From Acanthopleura granulata (lineage: Eukaryota > Mollusca > Polyplacophora > Chitonida > Chitonidae): DNA of 64,000 nt. A program made the translations under genes and the position numbers. The stretch covers positions 2,325,205-2,389,204 of the forward strand of contig JABBOT010000080.1 of assembly GCA_016165875.1 (NCBI GenBank). The letters run 5' to 3'. Shown one piece after another: positions 40,001-49,000 of the stretch. The notes below the pieces were generated by a model that had not been told where the DNA came from, made no database searches, and worked only from the letters and a program-made list of their open reading frames with translations. Numbering within the stretch: the stretch's first letter is position 1; each line of letters begins with the position of its first letter.

Positions 40001-43000
40001 ATGCATATGTTCGTTTACTAGCTACTCTCTAACAATGACGGTATACAGATTTCCACCATGACAACTGTATCAGTAATTGTATGCAATGTAACATTGAAAA
40101 TTACACCCTTTGTGTACTGCTGGTACACATCTTATTGTGGACTTGCAAATTTGTACACAGTCGTTAATAGAGAGTAGCTAGTCAACGAACATGTGCATGA
40201 ACATGTTATGAATTTGCATTGTTACCATTCCTATACACTTGCCTTAAGTTCAGAGTTTAAGGAAGACTATACGCACCCAACGTGAGTATCACGTGCTACC
40301 GTGACGGATGACCAATGTGGAACTAAACAACCCTAATAGAACACCATGTTCATCGTATTACACATGGGGCCTCCGTGGGTCAGTCGTTTAGCGTTAGCAA
40401 TGACCCGAAACCTCCCACCAATTCGGTCGCTGTGAGTTCAAGACCCGCTCATGCTGGCTTCCTCTCCGGCCCTATGTGGGACGGTCTGCCAGCAACCTGC
40501 AGATGATCGTGGGTTTCCCCAGGGCTCTGCCCGGTTTCTTCCCACCATAATGCTGGCCGCCGTCGTATAAGTCAAATATTCTTGAGTACGGTGTAAAACA
40601 CCAATCAAATAAATAAATAAATAAATCGTATTACACATAAACTTAATCGTTAGTTTTATTGGAATTTTCAAAACCTCTAACTGCGGGACAGTACTGTTTA
40701 TATGTAATCTGTGAATAACTTCCGAGGAGACGCGGTTCTTCAGTGTATAGATACATATGTCTTAGAGATGAGTCACAAATGAGACACTGTCCTTCAGCAT
40801 ATATGTCGCAGAGATAAGTCACAAATGAGATACATTTCGCCAGTATATATGACAGGCAGATAAGTCAATAGGATACAGTTCATCAGAGAGAAGTTATAGA
40901 GAAGTGCGTTACTGTGAACACAGGGAGGAAATACAGTTCATTAGTATATGTGCCGTAGAGGGGTGTTAGAAATGAGATATGGATAATCAGTAGGCCTATA
41001 TACACCGTGAAGATAAAGTATAGAGGGGTACGTCACTGAGAACTGAGAGGAGACAGAGTTCATCAGTACAATATGCCGTACAGAGATGTTAGAAATGATA
41101 TACAGCTCATCAGTATGCCGTAAAGCTATCTAATCGATGCGTGATTCAACTCCATACCAGAGGTGTTGGGATCCAGTACAAAAATATACAAAAACAACCT
41201 GCCCGGGGTGTCCAGAACCTCTCCAGATCGATTTTCTCACAGAATGAAGTGTCTGGAGAGGCACACGATATCTGGAGACTATTCAATGATTGGATAAATA
41301 CAAACCAATGGAAATTTCATGCCTTAGTAACAACTACCACTTTCTCCTGGTAAAGATAGATTTCTGCACCTCTCAGACAGAATATCATCAAGTCTGGAAA
41401 TCTCCATAGATTTCCCGTATCGACCTGACCAGAAGCTGGCTGCTATCTGCGCGAAAACGTCTTACCCTATAACGCCAGAAGCTCGGTTATCGTACATGCA
41501 GGACCATTAGAAGTTAGCCTTCCGATATCACTAAACACACATGTAGATGGATTCAAATGACTTCAAGCTCTGCAGGCCTGCGCCTGTGAGTAGTTTTTCA
41601 ACCGCATGCCTGTCAGCAAAATAACACATGTAAACAATGAACCTCGACTGGATTGCATTGCATGGGTAAGCTTTACTCAAAAACAACGTTTTTTTTCGTC
41701 TAGCAGCTTCGAGAGTTTGGCTGTCTCTTTTGATCATGTCGGGATGGCATACGTATTAACTGTGCAAACACAGCGTTGTCATATAGACGATGACGCATAG
41801 TGTGGGATACACTTGACAAGACACTATTTTGATATTGGATATTCCCCTTTGGCGGTTAATGAGAGCAGATTTATCAGTTTTAAACATTACCTGACTACGG
41901 TAATGATGGCCCTACTGGGTTGGCTCTATGGAGTATTCAGTGTTCATGAACAGGATAATTAAAGTGAAAGGAAACAAATAAAACACACCAGCAAAGTGAA
42001 GGCTACTGAAAATTATATTTGATTTCTACGGTGGGGTGCATTGACCTCGTTTGCTGTCAAAGATGCCACACGTCTTTTTGAACAAAACTGGCATTTGACT
42101 TTGATATATCTGATTTACGAGTAAATTTAGCAATAACTGGTTCCAAGGGTGAAAAGAACAGAATAAACCCTTGGTGTCACATGACTGGCGTCGAGCATTA
42201 TCAATGTGGTCTAGAAAGTCCACTGCAGATTTGAAGCATTTGATTACATTTCATTGGGTTAAAAAAATCACAAATTTCAACTTTTTCGTACTCCAGTAAG
42301 AATTCATTTAACTTTCCCCTTCTCCACATTACCGAATGAGACTCCTTCTATATAATCTAAAAATACGTTTATCCGGGTTATTTCATCCTAAATCCAAAAT
42401 CAATGTATTAAAAATAGCACCCATGGACTGCCTAATAAAAGTTTCATTGAAAAGGGAATGGCATGATAAGATGGATAAAGCACAAATACCGACTATCGGT
42501 TTGGTACTGCCTGTCAGCATAAAGGTCAATAATTCATGCATTAATGCACCATTAATCTAAGTAGCCCAACGTACCTTTTTCTCATTGTAGCGAATGGCAA
42601 GCTTCAGTCGGGCTAACCGCTCGTAAGAGTTAGTGTCGCTCGACTTCCCAGTTTTATCCAATAAAATCTCGAGTTCATCGTGGCCCCGCACTTTATCCAA
42701 TAATTTTACAACGTAATCACTTAGCTGGTCCGCCAAAGCCAAGTATTCGTTCTGCAGAAAAAAGTAAACCACAATTATCTAAAACGACGAAATCAGAGGT
42801 TCAGCACATTGAAAAATAATAGAAAAGTTCAAAAAAGTTCCACACGAGAACAGCACACTTGGTTTCTTTGAGGGTTTAGTTAATTCGGTTTCTTTCCCTG
42901 AAGAGAGCAGACAGGAGTTGCGTGACAAAGCTTGCTATCGCCGACGCCAAGTTTATTTAAGCTCCACAGTTCAAGGTCACGCATGCGCAATTCATGTAAT

Positions 43001-46000
43001 TGTGATCAATAACTGCCTTCGAAAAGAAAAATGCTAGGACACCTATCGGCTGCGACGCAGATATTATAGAGACGTGATACAACAAGAACTTCGACACTGT
43101 TACTTTGCACCTAGTTGAAATACTTAAGAAATTTTGTTTTGGATAGGATCGACAACTTCTTTCCCATGGGTTACTGATCGACACCCAGGAGGATATCGTG
43201 GTGTCAAAATTCTCTGACTTCACATCCAGCAACAACATCTACAAAGCTGAGGCTCACGCGAGGTTGACTTTTAATGTGTTGTTCAGAAAAATAAAAGCTG
43301 TGAATGGTAGTATGGAATGGGAAATCTTGGGTGGCATAGCGTTGTAGCATGGAAAGAGGAAGCTTTGTTGGCATGGCGTGGTAGTATGGAATGGGGAATC
43401 TTCGGTGGTATAGCGTGCTAGTATGTAATGGGGAAACTTTGGTAGCATAGCGTGGTAATATAGCACGGGATAGCTTGGATGGCATAGCGTGGTAGTATGG
43501 AATGGGAAAGCTTGAGTGGCATAGGGTGGTAGTATGACATAGGAAAACTTGGGCGGCATAGGGTGGTAGATGCTGAGTTGAACGTTCACTTGAGACTTGG
43601 TGTCAACGCTAAATTTGATACTGTTTCTTACTTTATGATTGCTGACACTCTGAATTGGCTATCTTGGCTCAAAATATTTATCCTATTTTGAACTAGACCA
43701 GAGTCATCATGTGAAAATTCACCGATGCGTTTGTTGTTTTTGTGGAGTTTCCCCCCCCCCCCTTGTCCGTTGACCAATTTGCTACATATGTAGTAACGGA
43801 AATACATATGTAGTAGGGGAAACAAAAGCTCTGGTTTAACCATTGTAATAACAACTGTTTTCAGGCACAACTGTTTTCAGCCACGGCTCTATGGATCGAC
43901 CCGATCTGCTGAACCTTGTTCCCAGCTTACATACCAAAAGTTCAAATTGGGTCAGACATAAGACTTCAACACTAACCCGAAATACTGCGTCAAACCATAG
44001 CCATCCATTTATTCAAACAATGGCGTCAAGCTACATGCAGGCCTAAAGGTATAAAAACACTAATTCGATTTTGTATCCAAGATTCAGGCGCACAGAAAAT
44101 GGTGGGAACCAGTAGGGATTGGCTGTATCTCTGAAGTGTGTTGAAGTACGAAAATTAGGAAATACAGTTTTAGGAGGGTGTTCTTTGTGAAATTACTACA
44201 TAAATAGTAAGGATATTTTTTAGTGTTTTTATACCTCAACACTGCTCAATCCGCTCTATTCCGGCCGTCTAGACCATGTGATAAACGAGTTCCACCCGCC
44301 ACAAGAAGTACCTTGATATAGGTCGGAATAACTGGCGTCAACAACCAGCCACAGTCTACTCAAATACCGTGCCACATAGCTTGTTGGTTCACACCGAGCA
44401 TTCCAGTTCCTTCCGGGCACAATTATATACGAGCAAAATTCCTGAATATGGCCTTAAACAACCAGTGCTTGTGTGTAACCACCATTAAATTAAGGTAAAC
44501 TCCGCGTATATCATTGCCCTTACATGTGTTTACATCACTCTGTTTACTACTTTACGCAACAGCTGCGCGAAACTCTTCCTAAGTAGATCGTTATCCAATC
44601 AGATACCCGTACCTAACTGCTCAAGCTGGCAAGGAATTCATGCAAATGGATTTTTTTTTGAGACTGGGAAGTTAAATGCACTGTTCAATAAAAGCACTTG
44701 AACGATCGAACAAGCCAAGAAGTATACTCAACTCACGTTTCTGAGAGCAAAACAGCAGCTAAGCCTACTTATCTCTGTCAACCCCCCCCCCCCCGCCCCG
44801 CGCTGCAGTGAGTGGACACTGCTGGTGTTATGAGACACATTGTTGCGGACAATCTTATTGTTGTTATGTCATTAAACAAACTACTGTTTGACTGATTTTT
44901 TTATCCCTGGTCGAGTGGATGAATTGTTTCTGCATTTTTGATCAAAGTAGTGAACGTAGCTATAAGCGAAATCTCTGAGTTGATAAAATGAAGATGCACC
45001 TTAATCGTGGTGAATGAACAACACACTGACATGCTCTGTGTGTTCAACCAGCGATAATATACGGACGGCGTGCTATAAGTATATACAATTTTTGAAATAA
45101 ATCTGTATGATACATATCTTGTCAACCAGAAATTAAGCCAGATGAGACCAAAGTGTACTTCATTGGTGTAAGTGGTCATTGCCGGGGATTCCACTTCCTA
45201 ACAGCTTTTCCCAAAGCTTGTCAAATAGTACGATTTTAAGCCAAAAGGGAGCTTAATACTGCATTTGTGTTTTTTTTTTCAACTTTCAACGTCACACTTT
45301 CTTACCTTGAAATACTTTTCCACCCGTGCCACTCTCCGCAGTTCTCGAGCTAAGTCAAACGCCGTCAACACTGGGTCTTTACTGGACAGAGAAATATAGG
45401 CTCCACTGGCTAAACCTTTGTACGCATTCAGTCTTGTCTTCGCCAAGCGAAGCTGGTCGAACTGCAGTTTATTACTGCATTCTTGACAGGCACAATAATA
45501 ATGATGGGGTTTCTGTATGGTCTCCCCTCGCAAAAGGAGCAATTGCACGATCTCAAACTGATTTCTCTCGGCCGCCAAAATCAAAGGCGTGATATCCGAG
45601 GAAAACGGTGAGTCCTCACTGGTTGTGTTGAAAAAATAATCCGTCTCCCCGATCCTTTTGTTCTCTTTTTTAGCATCACGGTACTTGGGATGTTTCAGGA
45701 TCGTCTCGGCGATCTGCTCATGTCCGGCACTGATGGCTTGCAAAAGTGCCTCATGAATACTGGAAATGTTACACCTGTCCAAAAGTAATTCTACCACCTA
45801 GAAAACAACAAGAAAATATTCCTTGAAAATAAGAACAATTTTAAACAGTAAAGCTGTCAAATCCGTTACGATCAGTTTTTGAAGTCTTTAGATCATTCAG
45901 GTTCACCCATTATCAGCACGTCTCGCTTGACAGAAAAAGAGAGAGTATAGTGGGAGGGAGTAGGTGGCGGAGGGGGGTCTAGAAAGAATTTTACGAAATA

Positions 46001-49000
46001 CCTGGAAGTTAACATGAATGCTGGAACAATCGGTGATGATAACGACATATAAAGACCACGATAATTTGCCAACGGTAACGGGATATTAGTGTTGATAAAA
46101 TGGAAAATTAACCAGTGAATGACCATGGTTTCTTACACAATATGGGCACAGAACAAACACGAAATAACAATTTCAGTGGCATGTCACATGCACGCCATTG
46201 TCACCTATGCGCCGTGACTCAGACTTCACCCGCTGAGGTATATGACGTCATGCTGTGGGTGGTGGAGATTGTCATCGGTCAGTTGGAACAGTGTGTAGGT
46301 GTTCCACAATCATTCAATAGGCGCACTACAAGAACGCCACTGTCATGGTAATGACGCTATACTGCGTGACTTACATGTGTTGACAGGCTTTGAACCTGGA
46401 TGACACTTGGAAACATTAACATTATTTCTGAAAAGGAAGACTTCCACGCCTTGCAACAGAAGTTTTAAATTGTTGTGATGAAATCAGGCTTCCAATGGAT
46501 CATCTTCAGCAATATCCGTTTATTGTCCATGTTATTAGTTTCATATACATACAAAATTTGCACCCAGTGGATGATCACGTGTCATATTGATATTTTGAAA
46601 GTTTATTTTGAAAGATGTAAAAACAAAATGAAATGTAATAATATTTAATGGTTATACAACATCGTTACACAAATGCGACGGTAAGAGGCAATAAGCTTTG
46701 TCAATTATCGAAATTCAAAATTTTTGTGGAAATATTTCAGTGTACCCATAACTAATCATTTCGTTTCAATTCCATTTAACTTCGTTAGTTTGGTCCCAAC
46801 ATTCAATCACGAGAGTTACTGGATCACAAGGGGGCATTTCAGTTTTCTCCACTCAAAAAAACTAGCCGCCGTAGCAATATTTTTCTTTCTTCATTTACCA
46901 TATACCTCTAGACCGTGTATGCAATGGAAAAATCATTGATTCAAATACTGTTATTTATTTGAGCAGTCTGCTACCGACTATAGCAAATACACTTGACATA
47001 TCAAAGCAAGGTTCAGATTTACGCATGAAAGAAACAGAGTAGCGGAGATCCAAGGGAAACCAGCTCTGCATCTTTGGCAGTAGCCTACTTTCCCACGTAA
47101 CGCCTAAGTCAGACCGTGAGGAGCAGGAAACGACCACAGAACCCCTTGGGTAAGGGAGAAAGTTAACTGTATGACGAGATTAAAGTGGTTTGCAAGCAGC
47201 TCCTGCGGGTATTATAACATACAGACAACAGTAGTCTTCAACAGGTAAATTGAAGTGTCACAAGCAGAGGGGAATGCGAACACTGGGGACTGCCATGGCA
47301 GCCTTTGCAAGAAGACAGCAGGAGGAGCTAGGCCACATGCGAAGAGCAATTACCACAAAAGTAAGCATGATCAGTCCGGCCTACGACAATGAAAAGATCC
47401 CAACCTGATTAGCCCGCTAAGCGCGAGATCTAATTGTTGGCAGTAGATTGTCAGAGCTTGGAGACTTGGAACGGGGAGATTAGCCCACAGACAAGAGAGC
47501 TGGCTTAATTTCAGCAAGAGAACAGGACCGTAATCAAATGGAATGAAAGAGCTCGTCAGCAGCCATTAAAAGAAATTCTGAGTTAATAGCACAGTTAAAA
47601 TCAGTCGTCATTCTCCAGAGATGGTTGATAAAGGTCGAAACGACATGCACAAAGAATGTCAGGAAAAAACATTTTCATCGTGCACCGTGTTACAGCACAA
47701 CACTTATAACTTCCTCACCCTTTCTCGGCGCGATCGTTTCTGTTTTTGAGGAGTGGAAGGGGCTTTGTCACCAGGCTGTTGCTTAAATATCATCCAAAAA
47801 CAATCAAATTTGAAATGGCGAAGAAGTTGTTTCGAGCTGTCAAGGAAAATTCTTTGAGCTTATTGCAGTGATTTTAGGTGTCTAAAGAAATAGGCGATGC
47901 AGGTGAAAGAGGCTACAGTTGAGGCAAAAGGGAACAACTCAGCTTTTCAATATGCTGTGCAGGAATACACACCAAGCAAGCAAGGACACATTCAGCAAAT
48001 CTTGGGGCGTTCAAGTTTATCGACATGGCATAACAGGGAGAAGAGTAGACAAGAAAAGCCGTAAAAGAAATGTTTTGTTTTGCCAGTATGATGTTATCAA
48101 CTTCCAATTTCCTTGGCTATTTTCACAGCTTTAACGGTTGTTTTATGTTTTATGCCTAGAGACCAAAATATCTGTAACTATTCATTTAAATGTCACTGAA
48201 TTGGTGACATCTTACAAAAAAGGTCCAAATATTTATTAAATATATTACCCATTCCCGAACAGCTACACCTTTTTAAACCTTTCTCCTGTACATCCATAGA
48301 ATCTGACCTCATCACGAGATATTAGATGACTTATATCAGTTTTTTACGAGGCGGGCACCTGAAATATTTGCCATTTTGTAACACCATTATGGACCGGAAC
48401 TACTTTATAAGTCTTTTTTATGCTGACGTTCATCTTCCACAACACGTTCTCCTCTGAAGCTTTCCGCTGCACTTCTCCAGTTTTATCGGTTTGTGGACGT
48501 GATGTGAATAACTTAACGATATTCTTAGCGGTAATGGGGAGCACTTTAGCCGAGCCGGCAGCGTTTCTTCACACATTCCAAAGCCAGTAAAACCCAGCCA
48601 GCATCACACATGGACTCTGCTGTGCAGAGCTCTTTTTTAACCTCTCTAAAATCACACTATACCTAATTACAGGTTGTCGGTTGGGCGTCTGAGGTGAAAT
48701 GCCGAGAAACAATGGTTACCCCGGCTGGCAAACTGGCAGGTACAACAGGAGCAAATCTTGACACTTGTTGCAAGATTCAGACAACGTCTGCCTTGCTTGT
48801 CTCGGGGAGCGTTTTCATTGTGAACCAATGATTGCTTAAAATCACGCAGGCACTGTGTAGTGTGATTGATGAGTGAAGGCGTCTGGTGTTCTTGGGTGGT
48901 TCGTCGCAATCTATACTGAGGTTGACCGACAGGCAATGGAGGGCAATAACTTTTCTTCGGGCGTTCCAAGTATACCAGGATAATGTTAAAACTTTCGGGA

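Larger units (their letters stand above)
37593..42574 (-). other. TRPC intron 4
   Basis: About 5 kb. It holds a long hairpin (38.14 kb), a complete SINE (40.37 kb) and a diverged tandem array (40.74 kb). The remaining frames are unsupported. Confidence 0.7.

Noticed and set aside
43204..43589. Two overlapping minus-strand frames with repeated YHAMP/YATK-like motifs
   Set aside because: They are translations of the 37-bp minisatellite in two phases, not a repeat protein.
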